This document shows, piece after piece, positions 39,023 to 47,168 of a DNA stretch of 64,000 nucleotides. How positions within the stretch are numbered: position 1 is the first letter of the stretch; every line of letters begins with the position of its first letter. The notes under the pieces were generated by a model. The model made no database searches. It was not told the DNA's origin and worked only from the letters and a program-made list of their open reading frames with translations. Source of the stretch: an uncultured Porphyromonadaceae bacterium (GTDB lineage: Bacteria; Bacteroidota; Bacteroidia; Bacteroidales; Muribaculaceae). Made by a program: the position numbers and the translations under genes. Where the stretch lies: assembly GCA_902491625.1 (NCBI GenBank), contig CABUIO010000001.1, positions 229,262 through 293,261 of the forward strand, written 5' to 3'.

Positions 39023-40405
39023 ATGAAACAGCAGACCATCAAGTCGGCATTTACCGTCAGGGGCAAAGGACTGCACAGCGGTCTCGACATCACGGCTACA
39101 TTCAAGCCCGCGCCCGACAACTTCGGTTATAAATTCAGCAGAATCGATCTCGAAGGAGCTCCCGTGGTGGAGGCTCTTGCCGAGAACGTGGTCGACACCA
39201 CACGCGGAACCGTGCTGGGCAAGAAAGATGTTAGGGTGTCAACAGTCGAGCACTCCCTGGCCGCCCTCTACGCCGCAGGAGTCGACAACTGCCTCATCGA
39301 AGTCAACGCTCCCGAGATGCCTATTCTCGACGGAAGCGCAATCCAATATGTCAACGAGATCGCCCGCGTCGGTCTTGAGGAGCAGAAAGCCGAAAAGGAT
39401 TTCTACATCATCAAGCAGAAGACTTCGCTGCGCGATCCCGAGACCGGATCGACGATCACGATCTATCCCGACGAGAATTTCAGCGTCGAGGTCATGGTCG
39501 AGTATAACTCGCCGGTGATTCCCAATCAGTTTGCCGTGCTCGACGAGCTGGCTGAATTCGGCTCGGAAGTGGCCAGCGCACGCACCTTTGTCTTCGTGCG
39601 CGAGCTGCAGCCGCTACTGGCCCACGGCCTCATCAAGGGTGGCGATCTGGACAACGCCATCGTAATTTACGACCAGCCGGCATCCGAAGAAGAAATCAAC
39701 GCTCTCTGCGACCTTCTCGACGTGCCTCACCGCCGTCTCGATCGCCTCGGCTACATCAACGACACACCGCTAAAATGGGACAACGAACCGGCACGCCACA
39801 AGCTGATGGACGTCATCGGCGACATGGCTCTCATCGGCCGCCCCCTGAAAGGTCGTGTAGTGGCCGTGCGTCCCGGCCATACCATCAACAACAAGTTCAC
39901 CCGTATGCTCCGCAAGGAGGTGAAGCACACTGAAATACAGTCGCCCGTCTACGATCCCAACAAGGCTCCGCTCATCGACATCAACGGCGTGCGCAACCTT
40001 CTCCCCCACCGCTACCCCTTCCTGATGATCGACAAGATCATCGAGATGGACACCAAACACGCCGTGGCAGTGAAGAACGTCACCGTCAATGAACCGTTCT
40101 TCCAGGGACACTTCCCCCAGGAGCCGGTGATGCCCGGAGTGCTCATTGTCGAGGCGATGGCCCAGACCGCCGGAGTGCTCGTGCTCAACACGGTCGAGGA
40201 GCCGGAACGCTACTCCACATATTTCATGAAGATCGACAACGTGAAGTTCCGTCAGAAAGTCGTGCCCGGCAACACGCTCCTGTTCCACGTCTCCCTGATG
40301 ACAGAGATCCGCCGCGGATGCGCCGTGGTGAAAGGCTACGCGTTTGTAGGCGAGAAGATAGTGGCCGAGGCTGAATTCATGGCTCAGATCATCAAGAACA
40401 AATAA
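39023..40405 (+). CDS. lpxC/fabZ: LpxC-FabZ fusion: deacetylase and hydroxyacyl-ACP dehydratase
   Basis: A 460-residue fusion typical of Bacteroidota. Residues 1-305 are the zinc deacetylase LpxC, the committed step of lipid A synthesis: TVRGKGLHSG, the zinc-ligand region STVEHSLAALYAAG and EPARHKLMDVIGDMALIG. Residues of about 315-460 are FabZ, the 3-hydroxyacyl-ACP dehydratase: LLPHRYPFLMID, the active-site histidine in QGHFPQEPVMPG and the glutamate in VEAMAQTAG. Joining the two lets one protein control how 3-hydroxyacyl-ACP is shared between lipid A and fatty acids. It lies 3 bases before lpxA. Confidence 0.97.
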   Translation: MKQQTIKSAFTVRGKGLHSGLDITATFKPAPDNFGYKFSRIDLEGAPVVEALAENVVDTTRGTVLGKKDVRVSTVEHSLAALYAAGVDNCLIEVNAPEMPILDGSAIQYVNEIARVGLEEQKAEKDFYIIKQKTSLRDPETGSTITIYPDENFSVEVMVEYNSPVIPNQFAVLDELAEFGSEVASARTFVFVRELQPLLAHGLIKGGDLDNAIVIYDQPASEEEINALCDLLDVPHRRLDRLGYINDTPLKWDNEPARHKLMDVIGDMALIGRPLKGRVVAVRPGHTINNKFTRMLRKEVKHTEIQSPVYDPNKAPLIDINGVRNLLPHRYPFLMIDKIIEMDTKHAVAVKNVTVNEPFFQGHFPQEPVMPGVLIVEAMAQTAGVLVLNTVEEPERYSTYFMKIDNVKFRQKVVPGNTLLFHVSLMTEIRRGCAVVKGYAFVGEKIVAEAEFMAQIIKNK

Positions 40406-40408
40406 GCT

Positions 40409-41188
40409 ATGGTTACTTCACCCCTATATTGCGTCCATCCCGAGGCACGCGTCGGCAACAATGTCAGCATCGGCAACTTCTCCACAATCTCCGAGGATGT
40501 GGAGATCGGCGACAACACCGTCATAGGCAACAACGTCACCATCTTCCCCGGAGCACGCATCGGCAGCGGTGTGCACATCTTCCCCGGCGCCGTAGTGGCC
40601 GGTGTGCCGCAGGATCTGAAATTCAAAGGCGAATACACCACAGCCCACGTCGGCGACGGCACTACCCTGCGCGAATGCACGACAGTCAACCGCGGCACCG
40701 CCTCAAAAGGCAAAACCGTAGTAGGCAGCAACTGCCTCATCATGGCCTACACCCACATAGCCCACGACTGCAAGCTCGGCAACAACATCATAATTTCCAA
40801 CGCAACTCAGCTTGCCGGTGAGGTCGTCATCGACGATTTCGCCGTGATCGGCGGCGGCAGCCTGATCCATCAGTTCTGCCACCTCGGCAAAGGCATCATG
40901 CTTCAGGGAGGCGCGCTCGTCAACAAAGACATACCGCCCTACGTGAAGGCCGCACGCGAGCCCATCTCCTACGTCGGCCTCAACGCCGTGGGACTCCACC
41001 GCCGCGGAGTGTCGGCCGAGGACATCGCCATCATCCAGGAAGTCTACCGCATCCTCTATCTCAGCGACCTCAACGTCACCAACGCCCTCCGTCTCATCAG
41101 CGAGACAGTGCCTCAATCCGAGATACGCGACGAGATCATGGACTTCGTCCGCAACTCCGACCGAGGCATCATCCGCTCCGCCGTCTGA
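40409..41188 (+). CDS. lpxA: Acyl-ACP:UDP-N-acetylglucosamine O-acyltransferase
   Basis: LpxA attaches the first 3-hydroxyacyl chain to UDP-GlcNAc. The 259-residue protein has hexapeptide repeats (about 10-180: VGNNVSIGNFSTIS and similar), the catalytic histidine in MAYTHIAHDCKLGNN, the GGGSLIHQFCHLGKG segment and the C-terminal helical domain (YVGLNAVGLHRRGVS onward). It is the last gene of the operon, followed by a perfect terminator. Confidence 0.97.
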   Translation: MVTSPLYCVHPEARVGNNVSIGNFSTISEDVEIGDNTVIGNNVTIFPGARIGSGVHIFPGAVVAGVPQDLKFKGEYTTAHVGDGTTLRECTTVNRGTASKGKTVVGSNCLIMAYTHIAHDCKLGNNIIISNATQLAGEVVIDDFAVIGGGSLIHQFCHLGKGIMLQGGALVNKDIPPYVKAAREPISYVGLNAVGLHRRGVSAEDIAIIQEVYRILYLSDLNVTNALRLISETVPQSEIRDEIMDFVRNSDRGIIRSAV

Positions 41189-41213
41189 CCCGAAACGACA
41201 TCCAACTCCATAC

Positions 41214-41243
41214 TCCCCCATGCCGTCGGCATGGGGGATTTTT
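41214..41243 (+). terminator. Terminator after lpxA
   Basis: TCCCCCATGCC/GGCATGGGGGA, an 11-bp perfect stem with a 3-base loop, followed by TTTTT. Confidence 0.9.
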
Positions 41244-41310
41244 ATATGCCGGAACGCCACACCCGAACGAAAAACCATACTAACAGCTTTGTTTTCAGTG
41301 TTTTATGCAG

Positions 41311-41330
41311 GGACGTGCGATCGCACGTCC
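41311..41330. repeat. GGACGTG hairpin repeat, copy 2
   Basis: GGACGTGCGATCGCACGTCC is a perfect 20-bp palindrome, followed by GCAGCGAC as in copy 1. Confidence 0.6.
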
Positions 41331-41338
41331 GCAGCGAC

Positions 41339-41415
41339 AAAATGGTTCCCCATGGTTCAAAAACAATGGTTAACGATGGTTTGAAAAAATAGTTCCTCAT
41401 TGTTCCCCTTGTTCG
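41339..41415. repeat. AATGGTTCG/ATTGTTCC repeat, copy 3
   Basis: AATGGTTCCCCATGGTTCAA, AATGGTTAACGATGGTTTG and AGTTCCTCATTGTTCCCC units end 16 bases before the stop of the DAHP synthase gene. Confidence 0.6.
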
Positions 41416-41431
41416 CCAAAGATCATGGCAC

Positions 41432-42565
41432 TCACTTCGCGCTGCCTCCCGCGATGTCGAGCTGAAGGCGCACGCTTTCCTCGTGGATAAGTTCGAGCAA
41501 CCGACCGACGAAGCGAGCGTCGAGACCGAGAAGTTCACCCTTGGCCACGAGCGCCGACAGGAGTCTCTGATAGCGGTCAGGCTGAATCACCCTGATATTC
41601 TTGTCAGACTTGTAGCGGCCAATCTCGGAGGCGAGACGCATACGCTGCGCCAGAATCGACATGAGCTGATTGTCGCAGTCGTCGATGCCACGGCGAAGGA
41701 GGTCGAGCCGGCTGTCGAGCATGTCGGGAGCCACGGACTTCACCACCAGCGAGCTGAGCAGTGTACGTAGTTCAGAGGGTGTGATCTGCTGTCCGCCGTC
41801 GCTTAGCGCCGCTTCAGGATCAGGATGTGTCTCGATCATCAGTCCGTTGAAACCTAGATCGAGGGCCTGCTGTGAAAGAGGCGCTATCAGATCGCGGCTG
41901 CCGCCGGTGTGGCTCGGGTCGTGGATGATCGGGAGTCCGGGCATGCGCCTGTGAAGCTCCATGGGAATCTGCCAGACCGGCGGATTGCGGTATGGAGCGG
42001 AGTTGTAGGAGCTGAATCCGCGATGGATGGCACCGAGACGCGCGACTCCGGCCTGCAGGAGACGTTGCAGGGCGCCGATCCACAGTTCGAGGTCGGGATT
42101 GACAGGGTTCTTCACGAGCACCGGAATGTCCGGATTCAGCGAGGCGATGGTGTCGGCGATATCCTGCACGGCAAAAGGATTGACCGAAGTGCGGGCACCG
42201 ATCCAGAGCATGTCTACACCGCCCTCTATGGCGGCGCGGACATGAGCCGGAGTAGCGACCTCGACAGCGACAGGGAGAGAGGCGATGCGAGCGGCCTCGC
42301 GCAGCCAGGGCAGCCCTTTCTCGCCGATCCCCTCAAACGAGCCGGGACGTGTGCGGGGCTTCCAGATGCCGGCGCGCATCACGTTGACTCCGTCGATTTC
42401 GCGCAAGGATTCTGCCACCTCAATAATCTGCTCCCGGCTCTCCACACTGCACGGTCCGGCCATGACGACAGGCTTGACGGACGTAGACCCCGAGGCGGCA
42501 GTGCTTTGGCCGAAAAAAGGTATCGGCAACAAATTTTTTTCGTCAGATTTTGCCATTGGATTCAT
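41432..42565 (-). CDS. DAHP synthase-chorismate mutase fusion
   Basis: A 377-residue bifunctional enzyme. Residues of about 30-265 are a class I-beta-type 3-deoxy-7-phosphoheptulonate synthase (VVMAGPCSVESREQI, AGIWKPRTRPGSFEG, IHDPSHTGGSRDLI), the first step to chorismate. Residues of about 285-365 are an AroQ-type chorismate mutase (LDLLRRGIDDCDNQLMSILAQRM, then IGRYKSDKNI). The fusion is known in Bacteroidota and may give feedback control by prephenate or chorismate. The ATG at 42565 is chosen; a TTG two codons earlier and an ATG at 42556 are alternatives. A weak TAATTTCG -7 box is at 42575-42582. Confidence 0.93.
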   Translation of the reverse strand: MNPMAKSDEKNLLPIPFFGQSTAASGSTSVKPVVMAGPCSVESREQIIEVAESLREIDGVNVMRAGIWKPRTRPGSFEGIGEKGLPWLREAARIASLPVAVEVATPAHVRAAIEGGVDMLWIGARTSVNPFAVQDIADTIASLNPDIPVLVKNPVNPDLELWIGALQRLLQAGVARLGAIHRGFSSYNSAPYRNPPVWQIPMELHRRMPGLPIIHDPSHTGGSRDLIAPLSQQALDLGFNGLMIETHPDPEAALSDGGQQITPSELRTLLSSLVVKSVAPDMLDSRLDLLRRGIDDCDNQLMSILAQRMRLASEIGRYKSDKNIRVIQPDRYQRLLSALVAKGELLGLDARFVGRLLELIHEESVRLQLDIAGGSAK

Positions 42566-42602
42566 TTTCAACCACGAAATTACAAAAAAAAGCCCAATCT
42601 TT

Positions 42603-42632
42603 TTTGTGTTACAAAAAATTGTTGTAAATTTG
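42603..42632 (+). promoter_or_regulatory. Promoter upstream of Crp-type regulator
   Basis: TTTG at 42603-42606, an 18-base spacer and TAAATTTG at 42625-42632. A second -7-like TATTTTTG at 42721-42728 lies just before the start. A CCGAAG/CTTCGG hairpin at 42693-42710 lies in the intervening leader. Confidence 0.55.
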
Positions 42633-42738
42633 TGTTGTTTAACAGTGTTTTAGAATATGTTTCTAAAGCCTTAAACGACGATCATGGTAGAGCCGAAGCG
42701 GATCCTTCGGTTCAAAGGTATATTTTTGTGGTGTAGAA

Positions 42739-43440
42739 ATGTTGAAAAAAAGTACATTGGAACATGTCATCAGCCATGACATGAGCGACATGTGGATGGT
42801 GCTCAGCAGCGAGGAGAAGCGGCTGATCACCGACAACTTCGTGATCCATAATTACAAGAAGAACCAGATCATCTACGCCGAGCAGGAGGAACCGGAATAT
42901 CTCTGGTGTCTGCTGCGCGGCAAGGTGAAGATGTACAAGAACGGAATCGGCGACCGAGTGCAGATTCTGCGGTTGTATCGTCCGGTGCAGTATTTCGGCT
43001 ACCGCGCCTACTTCGCCCGCGAGCCATACGTATCGAGCGCCGCGGCCTTCGAACCATCAGTCATCGGCGCGGTGCCGATGCAGCTTGTCGAGCAGATTCT
43101 CCGGGGCAACATGGATCTCGCCATGTTCTTCATCCACGAGCTCTCGCGCAATCTCGGAGGCTCCGACACCAAGATCGTCAACCTCACCCAGAAACATATC
43201 CGCGGACGTCTCGCCGAGGCTCTTCTGCTCCTTGTCGACAACTACGGCCTTGAAGACGACGAGGCGACCATGAAGATCTACATGAGCCGCGAAGACCTTG
43301 CCAACCTCTCCAACATGACCACATCCAACGCCATCCGCACCCTCAGCAACTTCGTCAACGAAAAACTCATACTCGTCGACGGGCGCCGCATCAAGATACT
43401 CAACGAACCTCAGCTCCGCAAGATATCCAAATTCGGCTGA
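42739..43440 (+). CDS. Crp/Fnr family transcriptional regulator
   Basis: A 233-residue regulator. Residues of about 20-140 form a cyclic-nucleotide-binding-type beta-roll (YKKNQIIYAEQEEPEYLWCLLRGKVKMYKNGI), and the C-terminus is a Crp-type winged helix (about 160-225, EDLANLSNMTTSNAIRTLSNF as recognition helix). No cysteine cluster of FNR type is present at the N-terminus. The effector and targets are unknown. It is divergent from the DAHP synthase gene with a 170-base shared gap. Confidence 0.92.
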   Translation: MLKKSTLEHVISHDMSDMWMVLSSEEKRLITDNFVIHNYKKNQIIYAEQEEPEYLWCLLRGKVKMYKNGIGDRVQILRLYRPVQYFGYRAYFAREPYVSSAAAFEPSVIGAVPMQLVEQILRGNMDLAMFFIHELSRNLGGSDTKIVNLTQKHIRGRLAEALLLLVDNYGLEDDEATMKIYMSREDLANLSNMTTSNAIRTLSNFVNEKLILVDGRRIKILNEPQLRKISKFG

Positions 43441-43479
43441 CAACTTCTTCCGCTCAACCGCTACAATCAGATATAAGGA

Positions 43480-43515
43480 AAGCCGCGGATGGTCTTGACC
43501 ATCCGCGGCTTTTCC
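43480..43515. terminator. Bidirectional terminator between Crp gene and rpmE
   Basis: A perfect stem of at least 13 bp (GCCGCGGATGGTC/GACCATCCGCGGC) with a 2-base loop, flanked by A and T runs, suits both convergent genes. Confidence 0.9.
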
Positions 43516-43533
43516 GATAAGGTTGATTCCTCC

Positions 43534-43788
43534 TTATTTCTTGATGCGGTTGCCGTAGCGGCTGCGGAATTTGTCTACGCGACCTGCGGTGTCGACGAGT
43601 TTCTGCTTGCCGGTGAAGAAAGGATGCGACGAGCTGGTGATCTCAAGCTTTACGAGAGGATATTCCTTGCCGTCGACTGTGATTGTCTCTTTTGCGGCTA
43701 CCGTGGAACGAGTGATGAAGATTTCGTCGTTGGACATATCCTTGAACACCACTTCGCGATAATTGGAGGGATGAATGTCTTTTTTCAT
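43534..43788 (-). CDS. rpmE2: 50S ribosomal protein L31, type B
   Basis: An 84-residue L31 of the long type B form: MKKDIHPSNYREVVFKDM at the N-terminus and SSSHPFFTGKQKLVDTAGRVDKF at the C-terminus. It has no cysteines, so it lacks the zinc-binding site of type A (the C- form), which is expressed under zinc limitation in some bacteria; here it may be the only copy, which the window cannot show. Its leader carries a remarkable tandem hairpin. Confidence 0.95.
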   Translation of the reverse strand: MKKDIHPSNYREVVFKDMSNDEIFITRSTVAAKETITVDGKEYPLVKLEITSSSHPFFTGKQKLVDTAGRVDKFRSRYGNRIKK

Positions 43789-43818
43789 TTCTTTGTTACT
43801 GCAGTTGTTGTTATTGAT

Positions 43819-43871
43819 TACATTAATGTAGAGGGAGCGACCCTCTGCGGCACGGAAGGGAGCGACCCTTC
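43819..43871 (-). promoter_or_regulatory. Tandem-hairpin leader of rpmE
   Basis: The transcribed leader (about 94 bases from the predicted start near 43882) carries two hairpins 25 bases apart with the same loop: GAAGGG-UCGCU-CCCUUC (43871-43855) and AGAGGG-UCGCU-CCCUCU (43846-43830). The perfect palindrome TACATTAATGTA (43830-43819) follows. The stem sequences differ but pair, while the loops are identical, as expected of a protein-binding leader. L31 leader motifs are known in other phyla; I cannot say whether this equals one. Confidence 0.6.
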
Positions 43872-43888
43872 TCTGTGTAATGGCGGTG

Positions 43889-43920
43889 CAAAATTAGAAA
43901 ATTTCCGCGACTCTGACAAA
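43889..43920 (-). promoter_or_regulatory. Promoter of rpmE
   Basis: TTTG (43920-43917), a 20-base spacer and TAATTTTG (43896-43889), near consensus. Confidence 0.7.
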
Positions 43921-43958
43921 TCATGGGGCAAAACATTTTTCAATCTTCTGACAGGCAA

Positions 43959-44471
43959 TCAGATATAGCTGACTGTCTCGTGCAGGGGCTTGCGCGAGGA
44001 GTGGTTGGGCAGAGGCGCGGCGCCGGGAGCGGCATATCCCAAGTCAAGGAGCATGAGAATCTCCTCATTGTCAGGAAGTCCGAGAAGAGCGTGAAGACGG
44101 TCGGGATCGAAATTATTGACCCAGCAGCTGTCCACATCCTCGGCGGCAGCGGCAAGCATCATATGAGTGGCGACTATGGAAGCGTCCTCGATGCCGGAGT
44201 CGCGTCTGCCTCCGGGATATGTGTAGACATTATTCCTGTCGAAGCCCACGACAAGAACCGTCGGTGCGCCGTAGCGACAGGGAGTGACCTCGTCGATTTT
44301 GGCAAGAGCCTCGTCGGAAGCGGCCACGTAGATGTGCTGTTCCTGAAGATTTTTTGCAGTCGGAGCGAGGCGGCCCCCTTCAAGGATCTTAGAAAGTGTA
44401 ATGTCGTCGACCTTCCGGTCGGAATATTTTTTGCAGGAGTAGCGTTTCTCCGCGAGTGCTCTGAAATCCAT
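43959..44471 (-). CDS. Nitroreductase family protein
   Basis: A 170-residue flavin-dependent nitroreductase-like protein: the FMN-phosphate region MDFRALAEKRYSCKKYSDRKV and GGRLAPTAKNLQEQHIYV at the N-terminus and a C-terminal NLGYAAPGA-type strand (LLDLGYAAPGAAPLPNHSSRKPL). Members reduce quinones, nitro groups or flavins with NAD(P)H; the substrate here is unknown. It is the last gene of a probable tilS-surface protein-nitroreductase operon, 11 bases after the surface protein gene. Confidence 0.9.
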   Translation of the reverse strand: MDFRALAEKRYSCKKYSDRKVDDITLSKILEGGRLAPTAKNLQEQHIYVAASDEALAKIDEVTPCRYGAPTVLVVGFDRNNVYTYPGGRRDSGIEDASIVATHMMLAAAAEDVDSCWVNNFDPDRLHALLGLPDNEEILMLLDLGYAAPGAAPLPNHSSRKPLHETVSYI

Positions 44472-44482
44472 ATCCTTTACAT

Positions 44483-45682
44483 TTAAAATATTACCTTTGC
44501 AACTTTCCCTTTGGGCATAGCGACGATGTAGACACCTTTGCCGAGATGGCCGACATCAAATGTGTTCTCGCCGGGAGCGACATTGAGTGTGGCGGCCACA
44601 CGACCGCTGCAATCGATCAGTCTTACCGTCACATCGTTATCGAAGCCACTTCGCAGCGAAAGCTTACCGGCATCGGAACGGAGCACCACAACCGAGGAAG
44701 TGTCGGGCGACACTGACATGACCGAAAGATAGTCGGGATGAAGATCTTCAGCACCACTCACCTCGGTGGAGGTCTCCCCTATCCAGCCGCAAGTCTGGTT
44801 CACGGCTGTGTAGACACGCACGAAGTCTATACCTTCAAGGTTTGCCGGCGTTCCGTCGGCCTTAACCGCCCAGTCGATCTTGACGCCGGGATCCAGAATC
44901 CCTTTCTGCAAAACCGAAGGCATGTTGTCGGCATAACCTTCGCCAAGCATCTTCAGTACGAAATACGTCCCGTCACCGCTGATGTCTGCAGCATTGGGGG
45001 CAAGCCGCGCGCCGCTGAAGGAAAGCGAGGCGACATCCTCGGCAAGCCAGAGAGGCCAGTAGCTCTGCGCGTGGCTGTCGTTACGCTGCAGATAGCCGGA
45101 CGACGCTGCGACGTCATTGGAAGTCCAGCGTATATACTTGGCATCGACGACATGTCGGTCATTCGGGTCGGGCGACGGCTGATGGTCTGCCTCGGGACGG
45201 TAGTATGTGATTGCGTAGTCGTGGAGGGTCGCGGGATTGTCGTATTCCGAGCCTTTGATCTCATACCACTCGTCGTCCGGTAGTCCGTTGCCGTTGGCAT
45301 CGACACTGACAAGTATGATTCCCGGCTCGCAGGAACCTCCGACGTTGTCGCGGTCGGAAATGACGGCGTTGCCGTTGACACGGAAGTCGTAGTCGCCGGG
45401 CTTGTTGAGCACGCAGTGATCAAAACCGAATGTGACATATCCGCCGTATGCTCCGAGCGTCACGAGTCCGGGACGTGCCGCACCGCACAACTGTTCCTCA
45501 GTCTTCACAAGGATATCGTCATATGTATCGCCGGACTCATATTCGGGAATCTCGTTGACGAACTGTCCCGGCGCCGGATGATATTCATAGACTTTGCTTA
45601 TGTAAGGCGAGCGACCATACAGACTGCACGTCGCAAATCCGGCGATTACAGAAAATGCCAAAATTCGTTTATTCACTTTCAT
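44483..45682 (-). CDS. Exported cell-surface protein with C-terminal sorting-like domain
   Basis: A 399-residue exported protein with an N-terminal signal peptide (MKVNKRILAFSVIAGFATCSLYG). It matches from memory a Bacteroidota cell-surface protein family with the phrases YEYHPAPGQFVNEIPEY, GGYVTFGFDHCV, PGDYDFRVNGNA, DDEWYEIKGSEY and CGWIGETSTEV, members of which often lie near vitamin B12 or TonB uptake genes. The last 80 residues (SLRSGFDNDVTVRLIDCSGRVAATLNV to GKGVYIVAMPKGKVAKVIF) resemble a type IX secretion/Por sorting domain. There is no uptake gene here. Its start overlaps the end of tilS by 14 bases. Confidence 0.82.
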   Translation of the reverse strand: MKVNKRILAFSVIAGFATCSLYGRSPYISKVYEYHPAPGQFVNEIPEYESGDTYDDILVKTEEQLCGAARPGLVTLGAYGGYVTFGFDHCVLNKPGDYDFRVNGNAVISDRDNVGGSCEPGIILVSVDANGNGLPDDEWYEIKGSEYDNPATLHDYAITYYRPEADHQPSPDPNDRHVVDAKYIRWTSNDVAASSGYLQRNDSHAQSYWPLWLAEDVASLSFSGARLAPNAADISGDGTYFVLKMLGEGYADNMPSVLQKGILDPGVKIDWAVKADGTPANLEGIDFVRVYTAVNQTCGWIGETSTEVSGAEDLHPDYLSVMSVSPDTSSVVVLRSDAGKLSLRSGFDNDVTVRLIDCSGRVAATLNVAPGENTFDVGHLGKGVYIVAMPKGKVAKVIF

Positions 45683-46985
45683 TTCGTTCTATAAAAGATA
45701 TTTTTATGACTGTTTTACATTTTTTATCAACTGTTGCATAGCGGGAACGGCGCACACCAGGCACCCAAACGACCTTGCCCGAGGCTTTCTCTATGAGAAT
45801 CGGATAAGAGCGTCGTAAAGGCGCGGGCACTCTTGCGTCGCGTAACATATTGACTATCTTGCGCGAACCGGACATCCCCAAAGGACTTATCCTCATTCCG
45901 GGTTCAGGAGTCTTCCAAAAATACAAAGAGAAATCTCCAGGTAGCCAAATGCTTGAATTGTCATCAGCATTCGCGACAATATGTCGGAAAAGAGTCTCTG
46001 AAAGTCGGAAGTTTTCCACGTAAAAACGCTCCCGAGAGGACATATCGCAATCCTCAACATATCTGAATCCCTCCTTTTGCAGACAGACATTGCCGTGAGG
46101 AAGGCGCCATTGCGCTCCCGCACGTTCGGTATGTTCCATCTCGCGGAGCTGCGAAGGGGAAGCGCCTTTCCCGGCAAACGCAGCATGCAGAAGGTCGCGA
46201 GACGAGGGAAAAGCTTCGAGGATCTCACGACTGACAAAGCCGCGATCCGCACCGAGCGCGTCGGCTATACTTCTCTCATAAACAGACTCGGCGCCACGAA
46301 GGTTGTCAATAGTTGTGGAAATCGCTCTACGGAGTCCGGGCCAGCGGCTCTCGAGAAGAGGAATCACTCTGAGGCGAAGGAAATTGCGCCGGTAGTCATC
46401 GTCTGTATTGGATGAGTCCATGACATGTTCCGCTCCGATTGTGTTCAGATACTCTTCTATTTCACGGCGCGGAACGTCAAGAAGCGGACGAAGGATCTCT
46501 CCTGTGTCAGGTTCCATGCCGCAGAGGCCTCTGAGTCCGGTGCCGCGCAACAGATTGAGAAAAAGGGTCTCGATATTGTCGTCGGCATTGTGAGCCACGA
46601 CAATGCGTGCGAATCCGCGTTCTTCCCGCAGCCGACGGAATGCGGCATAGCGAAGTTCCCGACATCCAAGCTCGATGCTCGTGCGATGTCGGGCGCAGTA
46701 GTCACGCGTGTCGAAGTCAAAGCGATGCAAAGGAACGCCGAGTATGTCGCACAGACGCGCCACAAATTCAGAATCACGGTCGCTCTCCGCTCCTCTGAGA
46801 TGAAAATTGCAGTTGGCAACCTCAACATTGGCACCAAAAGCACACAAGGCATGGAGAAGAGCCACGGAATCGGCGCCACCGCTCACACACGCGAGCAGAG
46901 TCGCATCCGCGTCAAGCGGCGCAAGCGCGTGGCGCACAGCCGACACGACCCTGCCGGCTCCCCTGATGTCTGTTGACGTTGGCAT
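45669..46985 (-). CDS. tilS: tRNA(Ile)-lysidine synthase
   Basis: TilS modifies C34 of tRNA-Ile(CAU) to lysidine so that it reads AUA. The 438-residue protein has the ATP-pyrophosphatase P-loop SGGADS at 35-40, the NCNFHLRGAESDRDSEFV segment, VAHNADDNIETLFLNLLRG and the C-terminal TilS domain (KIVNMLRDARVPAPLRRSYPIL). It has an unusually short leader: the predicted -7 box ends 7 bases before the ATG. The gene's end overlaps the following surface protein gene. Confidence 0.95.
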   Translation of the reverse strand: MPTSTDIRGAGRVVSAVRHALAPLDADATLLACVSGGADSVALLHALCAFGANVEVANCNFHLRGAESDRDSEFVARLCDILGVPLHRFDFDTRDYCARHRTSIELGCRELRYAAFRRLREERGFARIVVAHNADDNIETLFLNLLRGTGLRGLCGMEPDTGEILRPLLDVPRREIEEYLNTIGAEHVMDSSNTDDDYRRNFLRLRVIPLLESRWPGLRRAISTTIDNLRGAESVYERSIADALGADRGFVSREILEAFPSSRDLLHAAFAGKGASPSQLREMEHTERAGAQWRLPHGNVCLQKEGFRYVEDCDMSSRERFYVENFRLSETLFRHIVANADDNSSIWLPGDFSLYFWKTPEPGMRISPLGMSGSRKIVNMLRDARVPAPLRRSYPILIEKASGKVVWVPGVRRSRYATVDKKCKTVIKISFIERNESE

Positions 46986-46992
46986 GACATCA

Positions 46993-47000
46993 CAAAATTA
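46993..47000 (-). promoter_or_regulatory. -7 box of tilS
   Basis: TAATTTTG whose last base is 8 bases from the tilS ATG, so the mRNA may be leaderless or nearly so. No clear -33 box. Confidence 0.45.
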
Positions 47001-47054
47001 CAAAAAATTCCAAAATATGGTCCATATCCTCAACAATCTCTGAAAAATATTTGC

Positions 47055-47062
47055 TACCTTTG
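47055..47062 (+). promoter_or_regulatory. -7 box of rubrerythrin gene
   Basis: TACCTTTG, giving a leader of about 100 bases that contains the 9-bp hairpin GGTGCCATG/CATGGCGCC at 47085-47107. No -33 TTTG at normal spacing. Confidence 0.5.
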
Positions 47063-47168
47063 TCTGACGATAAACACATCTTGAGGTGCCATGGCAGACA
47101 TGGCGCCCGACTGAAAGAAACAGTTTTATAACCAATTAATAAACACAACTTTAAATCAACCCTAAATT

